A stretch of 64,000 nucleotides of DNA from an uncultured Kiritimatiellota bacterium (GCA_934643865.1 CAKUCX010000004.1:1-64000), one strand, 5' to 3'; shown: positions 34,117 to 44,046, counted from the first letter of the stretch. Translations and numbers: made by a program. The notes: generated from the sequence alone by a model not told the origin.

Positions 34117-34204
34117 GCACCCCTCCCCCTTGCCGGGCACAGCGGCGCCGGCACGTCCGCCAGCCACATCTCGCCGGTCGTGGATGACTGTAGAATCTGT
34201 TTCA
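34117..34204 (-). pseudogene. duplicated 5' end of the two-domain dehydrogenase, copy 1
   Basis: Minus strand reads GTG-initiated VKQILQSSTTGEMWLADVPA then PLCPARGRG. It lies 42 nt downstream of the CapK-like gene, exactly where the dehydrogenase would be expected. It shares CCCCTCCCCCTTGCCGGGC with copy 2 but not with the intact gene, so copies 1 and 2 derive from each other. The rest of 34065-34245 has no gene. Confidence 0.85.
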
Positions 34205-34245
34205 CGTTCGCGTTCTCCGTTCATGCCCTCTAACGCGGCAACCTA

Positions 34246-35556
34246 TCAGACTTTTACGACGGCGCGGAATTTTCCTGACTTTGCACGCGGGATTTCCGAA
34301 GTGTACCGAATTGAGAGCTTAATCTCGCCCTTCAAGTGACGACGAGCCTTGCCGAGAATTGCCATCTCGTCCTTTTGAGCATACCGAGAACCCTTGACGA
34401 CAAGCAGTTCAAGTTCGCATCCGTCATTCAATACCCGAAGCTGTGCCTCGCGTACATTCTCCTGATCGCAGAAGATATCATAGGACATGAGTGTACTCAC
34501 CAACATTCCGTTGGAGAGCGTCACCTGTTCGTTATCGCGGCCTTCGATTCCCTGTACAATTGGCTTGCCATCCTGCCATCTCACGCTTGCGATGTCGCCC
34601 ATGTCATAGCGGATCAGCGGGAAGTAGGGATTTGAAAAGTTGGTGCCCACAATATGGCATCGTTCAGGATTCTCCGGGTCAATCGGAATGAACTCAACCT
34701 TGGCGAAGTCCTCGTCGATGCGCCAATCACCTTCTTTTGTCATGGAAAAGTTTGCCACTCCCTCTGTCTGCCCGTAGTGTGTACGAACGATTGCATTCGG
34801 GAAAGCCTTCTTGATCTCAACCGCAATACGTGGCGTCAAGTTCTCGGCCGTTGTGGTCACCACCCGAACATCTTTGAGCGGCATCAGCCTCTTTTCAACA
34901 ATCAGGCGGCTTAAAAACAAAATTCGGCTGGCATAGCCATGAATCCAGACGAGATGACGACGCTTGATTTCCTTCACGTAATCCTCGACGTTCTCAATCG
35001 TCAAATGATACGTGCCAAAGATAACGCGCCGCCCCGCACGATCTACACGCCAATACGGCGGCTTCTTTTGTTCAATCGGCACAACCATGCCCACGCAGCC
35101 GAAAAGTCCATACCACGTACCATACTTGATGCCCAGTTCCTCTCGATAGCGCCACCAAGTGGCCCATTGACGATGCTCAAAGCTTTGGCTCTGCGGGATG
35201 TTGATGCTCGTGCCCGTCGTACCGCTCGTGTGGATGACGAGCGTCGGCCCCTTGTACGCCCGATTGTAGAAATCCTCGTAGTGTTCCTTCACATAGGCCT
35301 TGTTGATGATCGGGAAGTCCTCCAGCTTCGTCCCCTTGCCGGCGGCGAACACCTTCGCATAGGCCGGCACGTGCCGTGCCAGCTCCAGAAAGTTCCGCAG
35401 CATCTTCTCGGGGTCGTCCTCCCGGCGTTCCATCCGCTTCAGTTCCCGCAGGAATCCCTTGGAATACCGTTTTCGGGCAATCGTCCACCCCTTGACGGAA
35501 CACATGACATTCTGCATCCAGATCGGTGCGTGGTTATAGATATTTTCAAGCATCAT
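34246..35556 (-). CDS. CapK-like adenylate-forming ligase
   Basis: 436 aa, phenylacetate-CoA ligase/CapK family: HTSGTTGTS phosphate-binding loop near 110-118, YGQTEG, IRYDMGD and a C-terminal RAKSGKFR lysine loop. In surface-glycan loci these proteins are thought to activate an acid for attachment to a sugar; the acyl substrate is unknown. It is normally followed by the two-domain dehydrogenase, here represented only by the remnant at 34.2 kb. Confidence 0.9.
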   Translation of the reverse strand: MMLENIYNHAPIWMQNVMCSVKGWTIARKRYSKGFLRELKRMERREDDPEKMLRNFLELARHVPAYAKVFAAGKGTKLEDFPIINKAYVKEHYEDFYNRAYKGPTLVIHTSGTTGTSINIPQSQSFEHRQWATWWRYREELGIKYGTWYGLFGCVGMVVPIEQKKPPYWRVDRAGRRVIFGTYHLTIENVEDYVKEIKRRHLVWIHGYASRILFLSRLIVEKRLMPLKDVRVVTTTAENLTPRIAVEIKKAFPNAIVRTHYGQTEGVANFSMTKEGDWRIDEDFAKVEFIPIDPENPERCHIVGTNFSNPYFPLIRYDMGDIASVRWQDGKPIVQGIEGRDNEQVTLSNGMLVSTLMSYDIFCDQENVREAQLRVLNDGCELELLVVKGSRYAQKDEMAILGKARRHLKGEIKLSIRYTSEIPRAKSGKFRAVVKV

Positions 35557-35596
35557 TTTTGCTTATCCCCTCCTTTTTGTCACAACCTGTACATGT

Positions 35597-36448
35597 TCAC
35601 TCGGGTTTCGCTTCCAAAATCCGACGTCTTACAAATCTGAAATAATGGAACTTGAACTTGGCAAACCGAAAACCCGCGATACCATCCATGAAACCACACT
35701 TGACGACATAGCTGTAAGCCGCATACCCAACCGCCATCAGGCGAGATGTGATGAGCGAATATTTGATACGCTGTCGTTTCGTCAACGCAACCCAGCGATC
35801 TGGATGCGCTTTCAGCTGCCAGTATCGCCCCGCTTCCCATTTCGCATACTCAAGGTGCTTCTGCCAGTGACTCTCCAGACTACGATAATCGTGATGTTCC
35901 AACCGAGCCTTGATTACATATTCAGCGTCTGCCCTCTTGGTCTGAATATGCTCATGGATTTCCATGTCCAACTTAGACCAGCGATCTTCATCGATTTTCT
36001 CGTACTCAGCGGAACCGACCCGCACAATGGCCGTCTTCTGCACCGTATCCCCATGGTTCAACATTCGTCCGCAGAACCAATTATCGAACTGGCATCTGAT
36101 AACATCATAATGCCTAGACTCGTGAGACGAAAGGAACTTCTCTAGTTCATCAACAAACCCAGGCGTGATGCGTTCATCGGCATCAAGGAACATCGCCCAT
36201 GGAGTCTTGAATGAGAAATTTCGCAAGATCCAGTTCCTCTTCTTTGGGAATCGACCATCCCATCTGAAGTCAACACAAATCCAATCGTCGTGCGCGTATT
36301 CGTGGAAAATTTCCTGTGTTCGGTCTTCCGATCCCGAATCCACAAGAACAACGTGCCTGAAAGACCGAATACTCGCCAAGCAATCTGGGAGGTTTCTCTC
36401 CTCGTTTTTGACTGGAATGACGATTGTCAAATAATCATCAAGATTCAT
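35597..36448 (-). CDS. glycosyltransferase, GT2 (WaaE/KdtX-like)
   Basis: 283 aa. LTIVIPVKNEERNLPDCLAS, VLVDSGSEDRT and MFLDADERITP (DxD) place it in the WaaE-like GT2 branch, which transfers glucose or heptose to LPS core; HDYRSLESHWQKHLEYAKWE is typical of the C-terminal part. Two weakly hydrophobic helices near the C-terminus may associate with the membrane. Confidence 0.88.
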   Translation of the reverse strand: MNLDDYLTIVIPVKNEERNLPDCLASIRSFRHVVLVDSGSEDRTQEIFHEYAHDDWICVDFRWDGRFPKKRNWILRNFSFKTPWAMFLDADERITPGFVDELEKFLSSHESRHYDVIRCQFDNWFCGRMLNHGDTVQKTAIVRVGSAEYEKIDEDRWSKLDMEIHEHIQTKRADAEYVIKARLEHHDYRSLESHWQKHLEYAKWEAGRYWQLKAHPDRWVALTKRQRIKYSLITSRLMAVGYAAYSYVVKCGFMDGIAGFRFAKFKFHYFRFVRRRILEAKPE

Positions 36449-36475
36449 GACGACTCCTCCGTTTTCATTTCCTCC

Positions 36476-37316
36476 CTACAACCACAAGAACGGTAAACAC
36501 CAACGAATACATTGGCGGATGCCGCGCTTCAATCGCGCCAAAAAACCATCATAGTTATTTCCGGTTATCCAGACATTGTTCACCGCCCCGGCGAAACCCG
36601 AAAGCCAAGGCTCGTGATGAAATCTGCAATACACGCCCTCCTCTCGCCGTGTCGCAAGGCAGACAGCCCGCATCAAAGACTCCGCGCCAAAGAACCGTCT
36701 GGGGATTTCAGCATATCGTCCATAGAGATGCTGGCGATAAAACGCTAAGTTCACGGCATAGATGATCGTCCGGCAGCTGTGTCCACACCAGCCGAGACGT
36801 AGCCAGTCGTAAATCGGATGGTCAACCATATCGACCGAGAGCGCTAGATTCTTCCTCGACTTGAACTCCCGGATCATCGCCTGAATATTGCGGATAGGGA
36901 AACGCCCTGTCACCTTAACCATATACCCCCCCCCCCCATAAGGGCAAATCCTTCTCTGTCGAGGCGAGATGGTCGACTGCGGCATCCAACAGCTTGAATT
37001 CACCATAGCCTTTTCCCCATTCGCGCGGATAAGTGTTGGCATCAAGCGAGAGATAGTCAATCTTTTCCGAATCGCCGACGGACGCCTTGATATGTGTCAG
37101 ATCCCAGTTTGAGTTCTCCACGAACAGAATCTTCGGGATACAATCTTGGTCACGATAGAACCGCAACGTGCGGATATACTGGTCTTCGCGCCCTTCGATG
37201 GACTGCGAGGAAATACCCGTCATGCCGTTCGGATTCACCGACGCAGACATGACCAACGTAAAGTTATTCATCACACTCTTCATCCCATTGTTCTTAATTT
37301 CATGTTTCTCAAACAA
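36476..37316 (-). CDS. putative glycosyltransferase, phase-variable (frame broken at poly-G)
   Basis: Two frames that belong together: 37316-36915 (start, 133 aa) and the continuation to 36476. The first reads ...TEKDLPLWGGGVYG then stops; the second continues YMVKVTGRFPIRNIQAMIRE. The break is in a run of 12 G on the coding strand. Eleven (or 8, or 14) would join them into one protein of about 280 aa with KVTGRF, a pattern of some O-antigen transferases. As sequenced it is OFF. Translation start is either 37316 (8-nt overlap with the upstream gene) or an ATG about 11 codons later. Family assignment is tentative. Confidence 0.7.
36926..36937. repeat. C12 homopolymer (poly-G on coding strand)
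   Basis: Twelve consecutive C on the plus strand within an otherwise ordinary coding sequence. Such tracts change length by slipped-strand mispairing and switch downstream translation. It is by far the longest homopolymer seen in the window. Confidence 0.9.
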
Positions 37317-38469
37317 TCCTCACACATTCTGGCGTTTCGCCCCCTCGACACAGCCATTCATAGGCAGACAACATCGTCCGCCCAACTTTTTCCCAGCTGA
37401 AATCGCGGCGTATCCATTCACGTCCACGCACGCCCATCCCCTTCAGCGTTTCCTGCGGCAATGACATTGCCTCGTCCAGCGTCGCGGCAAGCGTCCCGAC
37501 ATCGTTCGACACACACCATCCGCAACGGTTCTCGACCACGCCGCCCCAAGGCGTATGCCTTGAAGCAATCACCGGCGTGCCGCAGGCCAACGCCTCGGCA
37601 ACCGTCACACCGAAGTTTTCCGTGTGGCTCGGCAACACGTACAGATCAACGGACGACAGGAACGCATATTTCGCCGCTCCATTGATCTCGCCCGTAAAAC
37701 GGACATTCGCGATCTTCCGTTCCGCAATGATCGCCTTGAGAATCTCGACCATGCCGCCATCCGGCCCTGCGACAACGAGTTCCCAAGCCGGATGCCGCGC
37801 CGAGGCCTTCTCCCACGCCAACACAAGGCTATCCACGGCCTTGACCTTGTGGATGCGACCGAAAAACGCCACGGTTCGTTTCTCGCCATTTCTTGGTCGT
37901 GCGGTTTCTGTTACAGACGGGATCTCCATCCCAATCGGCACAATGGCAACGGGCTGGCGAAAGCCCGCCGCACGGATTTCCTCATACTCTTTTTCGCAGG
38001 TCGCGTGCCACATATCGGTTGCCCGCAATGCCGCATATTGAGCATAGACGCCAAACAACCTCTTTCGCCATTTGTGCCTTTCCAGACTCCACGTCGCAAG
38101 CGTTCCCCGAGGCGATGTCACCAACTTGCAGCGCGTACCCTTCACCGCCCAGGCCGGATAGACGTTCGGGTACATCCAAAGGCCGTTGGAATGAATCACG
38201 TCGGCCTGGCTGCATGCGGTCCTCAGGAGACGAAGCAGCTCCGGCGATCGCCCAAGGCGCGGATGCGGAAATTTCGACACTGGCCGTACATAGTATGGGT
38301 AGTTCATCTTGCGATGGGGATCATCGCCCACAAAGTAGAGGCTGACATCGCAACCGACTGCACACAATCCAGTACACAGTCCCGGAACTGAATAGCTTGG
38401 ACCGCTCGACTCATGACTGATCGTGGGGACTACCTGGATTGATTTGATTGGCATATTGTGTATTTCCAC
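37309..38469 (-). CDS. glycosyltransferase, GT4 family
   Basis: 386 aa (an ATG five codons in, at 38454, is also possible). SIQVVPTISHESSGPSYSV at the start, VTSPRGTL, VAFFGRIHKVKAVDSLVLAW, and PSHTENFGVTVAEALACGTP with the EX7E motif. It overlaps the polymerase/ligase gene by about 40 nt at its 5' end and the phase-variable gene by 8 nt at its 3' end. Confidence 0.9.
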   Translation of the reverse strand: MEIHNMPIKSIQVVPTISHESSGPSYSVPGLCTGLCAVGCDVSLYFVGDDPHRKMNYPYYVRPVSKFPHPRLGRSPELLRLLRTACSQADVIHSNGLWMYPNVYPAWAVKGTRCKLVTSPRGTLATWSLERHKWRKRLFGVYAQYAALRATDMWHATCEKEYEEIRAAGFRQPVAIVPIGMEIPSVTETARPRNGEKRTVAFFGRIHKVKAVDSLVLAWEKASARHPAWELVVAGPDGGMVEILKAIIAERKIANVRFTGEINGAAKYAFLSSVDLYVLPSHTENFGVTVAEALACGTPVIASRHTPWGGVVENRCGWCVSNDVGTLAATLDEAMSLPQETLKGMGVRGREWIRRDFSWEKVGRTMLSAYEWLCRGGETPECVRIV

Positions 38470-39908
38470 TGCACCATAAGAACTGTGTCGATTACGAAAC
38501 CGCCCACGACTGTGAGGATATAGAGAATCGAACCAATTCCTCCTGGCGAGAAAAACGTCGCCTCTCCAAGATTCGACACCAACAACAACGAGAACATCGT
38601 AATCGTAACATACAGTTTGCGTCGGGCCGCCGTCAGGTAAAAGGAAATCAGAAACAGGATGAACAAAATTTCTCCAACGATTCCGGTCTCGCCCAAGACC
38701 ATGACCGGCAATACTCCCTTCTCAATCGATGCCGACAACACAAGGCCATGTCGCTGGTCTTGACGTTCACGGCTATATGCCGCAACCTGGAAACCGCTGC
38801 CGAAAATCGGGCTGCGGCGAAACTCATACAGGCTCATTTCCATCAGGCCCATTCGGCTTTCCGTCATCGCCTCTTTGAGCGTACGTGTGTCTGACTGCAC
38901 ATCCTGCGTCTTGCGCAACCATTTCGACAGCGTGTTGTCCTTAACCTCAAGGATAGAGGCTGCAACAGCAATCAGCACGACAAACGTCAGCATCACGTGT
39001 CTAAGATGCTGCCGCACCAGCGTAGGAATCATGATTTTTTTGACCGTATAGAAGTTAATTATCACCAAAGAGGACACCAGAGTCGTGAATGCGACACGCG
39101 ACCGCGTCATGAACAACATCGGCAAGGCCAAGACAATCAAAATCGCATGCAGCCAGCGCACACGCTTCTCGACAAACAACATATCGCACAGCACCCAAGC
39201 GAAGGAAAGCGCAAGGATCGGCGCCAAGGCCTGGGAATGGTTCGTAATGCCACAAAACAAGGTCTTGCTCCCCTCGGCAATCATGTCTTTATGCGCCGCC
39301 AATGCCGCTTCAACACCCTGTTCCTGTAGAATCCAGCGAAGCCCTGTCGCGTACGAAATCTGCGGAAACGGCCAGACGACAACACTTCCAATAATCAAAA
39401 ACACCGCCATTGCGAAAAACATGGCGCGGATCGTCTGCACGTCATGCGGACGGTTCTGGAGATTCTGCGTTCCGAACCAGATGCCGAGCAGAAAAACAAA
39501 GTAGTTCAAGATCTTCATGTAACTCACCATTGGCCACCAACCTGTCGCCGAGCCAATGCATGCGGAAAGAAGAAACGGGATGATTCCGCCAAACGGCAAC
39601 CGATGCCGTCCATGCAACCTTGCTGCACCTATGCACATACAGAATGCGATGGCCATTGTTCCGAAGCGGATCGAAAGCCCCCACACCGCCCCCTCCTTCA
39701 GCAGAAGCATAGGGCTCACGACAATCAGCAACGGGAAAAACATATACGACGAAATCGCCCTGCCGAGGCGTCCCGTCAAGGCCCAGAAGCACCCCAGGCA
39801 GACAATGAGAGGCAAGACATAGCCGTGCGTAAAACGCGCGAGCGCCAATGCGGACACAAGAACGACGAGTGCCTTGAACGCGCTTTTGTAGAAAGGGTCT
39901 TTAAACAT
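38430..39908 (-). CDS. O-antigen ligase / polymerase (Wzy_C) membrane protein
   Basis: 492 aa with about 11-12 membrane helices and a large periplasmic loop (about 325-400: KWLRKTQDVQSDTRTLKEA, then SPIFGSGF), the layout of WaaL/Wzy proteins; MTRSRVAFTTL before the loop and the glycine of GSGF are typical. It polymerises repeat units or ligates them to lipid A core; the two cannot be separated by sequence alone. Confidence 0.85.
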   Translation of the reverse strand: MFKDPFYKSAFKALVVLVSALALARFTHGYVLPLIVCLGCFWALTGRLGRAISSYMFFPLLIVVSPMLLLKEGAVWGLSIRFGTMAIAFCMCIGAARLHGRHRLPFGGIIPFLLSACIGSATGWWPMVSYMKILNYFVFLLGIWFGTQNLQNRPHDVQTIRAMFFAMAVFLIIGSVVVWPFPQISYATGLRWILQEQGVEAALAAHKDMIAEGSKTLFCGITNHSQALAPILALSFAWVLCDMLFVEKRVRWLHAILIVLALPMLFMTRSRVAFTTLVSSLVIINFYTVKKIMIPTLVRQHLRHVMLTFVVLIAVAASILEVKDNTLSKWLRKTQDVQSDTRTLKEAMTESRMGLMEMSLYEFRRSPIFGSGFQVAAYSRERQDQRHGLVLSASIEKGVLPVMVLGETGIVGEILFILFLISFYLTAARRKLYVTITMFSLLLVSNLGEATFFSPGGIGSILYILTVVGGFVIDTVLMVQWKYTICQSNQSR

Positions 39909-41019
39909 GGAATATTGCCTCCTTCAGTAAACGCGCGGTGCCCGAAGACGCAGACCACGCCCCAATTCCACCAGCCACGAACTCCGCCCTTGCTTTTTCC
40001 AATAACCGTGAAAGCGCCTGCACATCCCCCTCGTCAAACAAGAACCTTTCGTCCAGCATCGTTACACACGCACCTGCCTGTCGGGTACCCAGCACAATCA
40101 TGCCTTCCTCTAAGGCTTCATTGACGACCGCGCCCCACCCTTCATATCCGTTGCTGGGCAAGGCATACACGTCATGCGAACGCATCAACGTGCGGACTTC
40201 GCCAATCGGCACGGAATGACGAAAGGTAAGAGCCGTCGGATGACGCGCGAAAAGGCGTCTTCCCAGTTTTTCCAGTGCGCCACGCTCCGGCCCGTCGCCG
40301 ACGACGGTAAGCTCAATGGGAAATCTTTCCAGGCAAGCAGCGACAGCCTTGAAAAGGGTGTCAACCCTTTTCCAGGCAAGCAGACGTCCCACCCAGAGGA
40401 CGCGCACAGCGCATCTCGGCTTAATGCCCGTCTGCCTGGGTGCGGCCCCATCCGGCGGCGCGACGAAATACCCCCACATCCGCATCCAGGCGCATCCTAT
40501 CGGTTCCATCGGCCGCCAGGAGCCGGGTCGTTTCAGTTCTTCAAGGATTTTCCGCCGCTCCTCGCCACGCGCGCACAGCCAGGCCATGTCCCGCGCCGCC
40601 CAGACGCCGCAGGGCAGATAAGTCACAGAGCCTTTCTTGACCAAGTAAACAAACCGATGCGCCATTTTCCAGAACGCGGGATGCAGCATCCTGAGCCGCC
40701 CCAGTGACGGCTTGAACCAACGCTCGCTTGTGTAAAAGGTCTTTAACCCGCGCGCGCCGCGTCGCTCGAACAAGTCAAGGTCGCGGATGCCTGTCAACAT
40801 CACGTCCGCAGATTCAAGCCACGTCCGAGCTTCCACTAACTTGATGTCAACGCACTCCGTTCCTACCGAGTCTACGCACCAACCCATTTTTCTGCGATCG
40901 GCAGACAATATGTTTACATAAACATATCGAAAGTTGTCGCCTCCGACACGCTCGGCGACCTCTCGTGCAAGCGGGCTTTGATGCGGAGAAATCGAGGAAA
41001 AATAAAAAACAACCCTCAT
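39901..41019 (-). CDS. glycosyltransferase, GT4 family
   Basis: 372 aa. RVVFYFSSISPHQSPLAREV at the start, VLWVGRLLAWKRVDTLFKA, LTVVGDGPERGALEKL and NGYEGWGAVVNEALEEGM (EX7E). Related to EpsF/EpsD-type transferases. The stop overlaps the downstream gene by 8 nt. Confidence 0.88.
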   Translation of the reverse strand: MRVVFYFSSISPHQSPLAREVAERVGGDNFRYVYVNILSADRRKMGWCVDSVGTECVDIKLVEARTWLESADVMLTGIRDLDLFERRGARGLKTFYTSERWFKPSLGRLRMLHPAFWKMAHRFVYLVKKGSVTYLPCGVWAARDMAWLCARGEERRKILEELKRPGSWRPMEPIGCAWMRMWGYFVAPPDGAAPRQTGIKPRCAVRVLWVGRLLAWKRVDTLFKAVAACLERFPIELTVVGDGPERGALEKLGRRLFARHPTALTFRHSVPIGEVRTLMRSHDVYALPSNGYEGWGAVVNEALEEGMIVLGTRQAGACVTMLDERFLFDEGDVQALSRLLEKARAEFVAGGIGAWSASSGTARLLKEAIFHV

Positions 41020-41275
41020 ACAATTCCCCCTATAAAACGTGCGTCAGTCACCGTTTCTACCATCTTGCGCGGCATCCGCTTTTCTTCCCCCAGTCTTCCT
41101 ATAAACGAAGATATTTGGATTCTTGATCTTGAAAACGAAATCAAACCCGTTGATGAGGCAACCCCATATCCATCTCGCTCAACAGCCATTCACAGGTCTC
41201 AAGGGAATGTCGCATTGATTCTCGTGCAGAAAGAATCAAGGTGCGCTGATAAGCAAACTGATCGTATCATTAAAT
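41020..41275 (-). other. gap with a possible degraded coding remnant
   Basis: No intact gene. On the minus strand one frame reads RESMRHSLETCEWLLSEMDM then GLPHQRV before a stop, and neighbouring frames hold other short open pieces, as if a gene had decayed. No family recognised. Confidence 0.3.
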
Positions 41276-42262
41276 TCATACGTTCTCAACCTCCGGGTAT
41301 AATCGCTTGATGTGCCACCGTCTTAAAGCAACGAAATAGCAATGTCGGCGTAGAATGGCATATAACAGTTTCTTCAGAAACTCAATCCGGCTTCCAACAA
41401 CAGGATGGCTCTTGAGCCAATTCCAGCGCGCACTCAATGAATATGGAGTCCCTGGTCTCCATATATTATCCCAATCATTCCTCAACAAATCAATCTCCCG
41501 GGCCGTAGCCCTTCTTCCGAATTTCGGCAGAGCTTCGCTGTCAAATGTGCAATAATCCTGCCATGCTTTCGCCGCCTTATAAAGTCCATCACGATTCGTC
41601 GGCTTATAGTTTGAGAGCAGCGTACCTCCCGTCCGATAATAAACATACCCCTCGTAATTAACCGTACACCACTTTGCCCCTGCCATAACAAAGTTAAGAT
41701 TGAAAATCAGATCTTCACATGGCATTCCTTTTGGATCGAAAAGAAAACCATTCCAGGCATAACCATACTCTGTAATAAAGTCTACGGAGTAGACTTTATT
41801 ACAGGCATAATTGAACAAGCATTCTTTCAAAAGAGCAGCTATAGCTCCAGGGCGCAGTTTTCCCAGACACTCGTCTCTCGGCACATCGTGCTTTTGGAGA
41901 TTCTCCTCCACCCAAATCACATTCACCCCGAACAGCCCAATATCACTTCCTGTCTTCATCATTTCCGCAACGGTTCGATCGTAAGTCTCCGAGCGAACCT
42001 CGTCATCACTATCTACAAATGTAATGTAGCGACCTTTTGCGGCCTTCATACCTGCATTGCGCGCGGCACCCAAACCTTGATTGTCTTGCCTAATGAGTGT
42101 AACGGCACTATCAAACCAATTTGCTTCAACAGGAACAATCGAGCCATCGTCGACGACAATAATTTCATCATCCGGCCCAATAGCACGCTGAACGGAGGCA
42201 ACACACCGCTGCCACCACTCTTTCTTGGTGTTATAGCCCGGGATAATTACCGAGATCCTCAT
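41276..42262 (-). CDS. glycosyltransferase, GT2 family
   Basis: 328 aa from the ATG at 42262. RISVIIPGYNTKKEWWQRC, IIVVDDGS, AARNAGMKAAKGRYITFVDS then DDEV (DxD). The region from here to about 49 kb is clearly AT-richer than the fucose or rhamnose operons, indicating a separate origin. It lies one nt after the stop of the acyltransferase. Confidence 0.9.
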   Translation of the reverse strand: MRISVIIPGYNTKKEWWQRCVASVQRAIGPDDEIIVVDDGSIVPVEANWFDSAVTLIRQDNQGLGAARNAGMKAAKGRYITFVDSDDEVRSETYDRTVAEMMKTGSDIGLFGVNVIWVEENLQKHDVPRDECLGKLRPGAIAALLKECLFNYACNKVYSVDFITEYGYAWNGFLFDPKGMPCEDLIFNLNFVMAGAKWCTVNYEGYVYYRTGGTLLSNYKPTNRDGLYKAAKAWQDYCTFDSEALPKFGRRATAREIDLLRNDWDNIWRPGTPYSLSARWNWLKSHPVVGSRIEFLKKLLYAILRRHCYFVALRRWHIKRLYPEVENV

Positions 42263-42263
42263 T

Positions 42264-43277
42264 TCACCGACCCCCAAACAATACCCTCGCGACTTTCGGC
42301 GCACACGCTATCACGAAACGATGGAAAGCACTACAGCTTAAGATGGGTATAAATAGCACGAGAAACATCGCGCCAATGTTATAATAGTACATATCGTTAA
42401 AACCTAAAATCTTTCCTACTACCTTTATAAAATAAAGACACATTATATGGAACGCATAGATTGAAAAGCTTGCTCCTGCAAACAATTGCGCCAACTTATG
42501 CTTATCCGGGACTAATGCAAAAAGTCCATAGCTTCCGGCAAGGGGGACAATAAACTCGGAGAATACGCATCCCTTAAGGTATAGATAAGAAAAACAAAGC
42601 GCAAACAAAAGGCTCACAACGCCCACCCATACATATACCCTTGGAAGTCCATAAATCCTTAGGTGCATGCCTATTGTGAAGAATACCAAACCTCGATAAC
42701 TAAGCACTTCCTCGGGGATATCAAATCGAGGCATGAGTACCCAGAGCGAAATCAAACAAGTTACTAGCATTAGACTTGCCGCATGCGATTTTCTAATCAC
42801 ATACAGGAACAACGGAGCAATCAGCATCAGAATCAACAGAAAACGAACAAACCAAAGCGGATTACAAGCCGGATTGTTCGGCAGCCATAACCCCAATGAG
42901 GACAAGATTGTCACAAAGCTCATAGTATATGGCATATCAGAATGAAATGCGCTCCCGCCAAGATTGTGATAAAGATAAACGAATGGTAGATACATAAGAT
43001 TTATAGTCACATAAGGAATAAGCAATGATTTGACTCGTTTTTTCATCGCAGCTTTCCACCACCCATTCTCGTTTGCGCCACCGACAAACAAGAAGCCACT
43101 TAATATAAAAAACAATGGCACCCCAACCAGGCAAAAAGGATGGAATTGCATAACGCTATGATACAAAGCATCCCCTTCGATAAAGGAGCGTGGAATATGA
43201 TGCAAAACTATTATGCAGGCTCCCAGAAATGAAAGCCACGATATTTTATTACTAAGTGCGCTATCAATCTTAACCAT
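42264..43277 (-). CDS. acyltransferase, family 3
   Basis: 337 aa, about 10 membrane helices. KISWLSFLGACIIVLHHIP gives the helix-1 His of AT3 proteins; GVPLFFILSGFLF, RVKSLLIPYV and NPLWFVRFLLIL are the other landmarks. The complete N-terminus contrasts with the shortened relative at 18.8 kb. It should O-acetylate a glycan residue in the membrane. Confidence 0.9.
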   Translation of the reverse strand: MVKIDSALSNKISWLSFLGACIIVLHHIPRSFIEGDALYHSVMQFHPFCLVGVPLFFILSGFLFVGGANENGWWKAAMKKRVKSLLIPYVTINLMYLPFVYLYHNLGGSAFHSDMPYTMSFVTILSSLGLWLPNNPACNPLWFVRFLLILMLIAPLFLYVIRKSHAASLMLVTCLISLWVLMPRFDIPEEVLSYRGLVFFTIGMHLRIYGLPRVYVWVGVVSLLFALCFSYLYLKGCVFSEFIVPLAGSYGLFALVPDKHKLAQLFAGASFSIYAFHIMCLYFIKVVGKILGFNDMYYYNIGAMFLVLFIPILSCSAFHRFVIACAPKVARVLFGGR

Positions 43278-43281
43278 ATCA

Positions 43282-44046
43282 TTAAGCCCTGTTCTTTAAA
43301 AATTCGGCCGCCCGCCTAAGAATGTATATTGGATTATGCATGCACAGCGATGCAACACGAGCCGGCCATAGACCAATATGCTGCACTATCCATTTGATGA
43401 ATTTCTGACGCGGGGTGAACCAAGAAGCATCAAAGTGATGGATTGAAAATGTATGTTCTGTCAATGCTTCGATTCTTCCGCTCGACATATTCTTCGGATT
43501 AAAGTAGTCACGAGGATAAACCGTTATGCATCCTATTCGCTGTACATTACCATTATCATTCTGCAACCCCATCCGCGCAAGAGTCTCAGACTGAATATTT
43601 GGCGATGCAACAAGATTTAAAGTTCCATCATTATTTACAAACACCTTATCATCATACGCGTCTCTCATAGCCTTTATTGCTAGATTCCCAACTTCCGAGC
43701 CAAATCCCAGACCCAGAGCGACCTTTGTCTTCGACTCAAATCCACAGAAGGCTCCATCGCCCAAAAGGGAATCAAATGGTCTAAGGACCTCAACATCAGT
43801 ATCTAAATAAATCCCGCCATATGTGTATATAATATCTAGCCTTGCATAATCCGGAACAAACCCCCATTTCTTGGCTCTCAGTGCGCCCTCCATATAGGGC
43901 TGCTTTGTGAAATCATAATTTGTCTCATTCCATTCTTTAATTTCATAATCTGGCATTACTTTATGCCAAGACGCAATGCACCGTTCGACGCGAGCAGGCT
44001 TCCTCCCTCCGCCTAACCAACAATAATGGATAACCTTTGGTATCAT
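43282..44046 (-). CDS. glycosyltransferase, GT32-like with DxD
   Basis: 254 aa from the ATG at 44046 (ATGA overlap with the upstream stop; an ATG four codons earlier is also open). MIPKVIHYCWLGGGRKP, PDYARLDIIYTYGGIYLDTD then VEVL (DxD) and FSIHHFDASW are the family signature. AT-rich codon use, unlike the relative at 15.1 kb. Confidence 0.9.
   Translation of the reverse strand: MIPKVIHYCWLGGGRKPARVERCIASWHKVMPDYEIKEWNETNYDFTKQPYMEGALRAKKWGFVPDYARLDIIYTYGGIYLDTDVEVLRPFDSLLGDGAFCGFESKTKVALGLGFGSEVGNLAIKAMRDAYDDKVFVNNDGTLNLVASPNIQSETLARMGLQNDNGNVQRIGCITVYPRDYFNPKNMSSGRIEALTEHTFSIHHFDASWFTPRQKFIKWIVQHIGLWPARVASLCMHNPIYILRRAAEFLKNRA

Noticed and set aside
40978..41310. 110-aa plus-strand ORF
   Set aside because: It has no recognisable features and overlaps the ends of two minus-strand glycosyltransferase genes.
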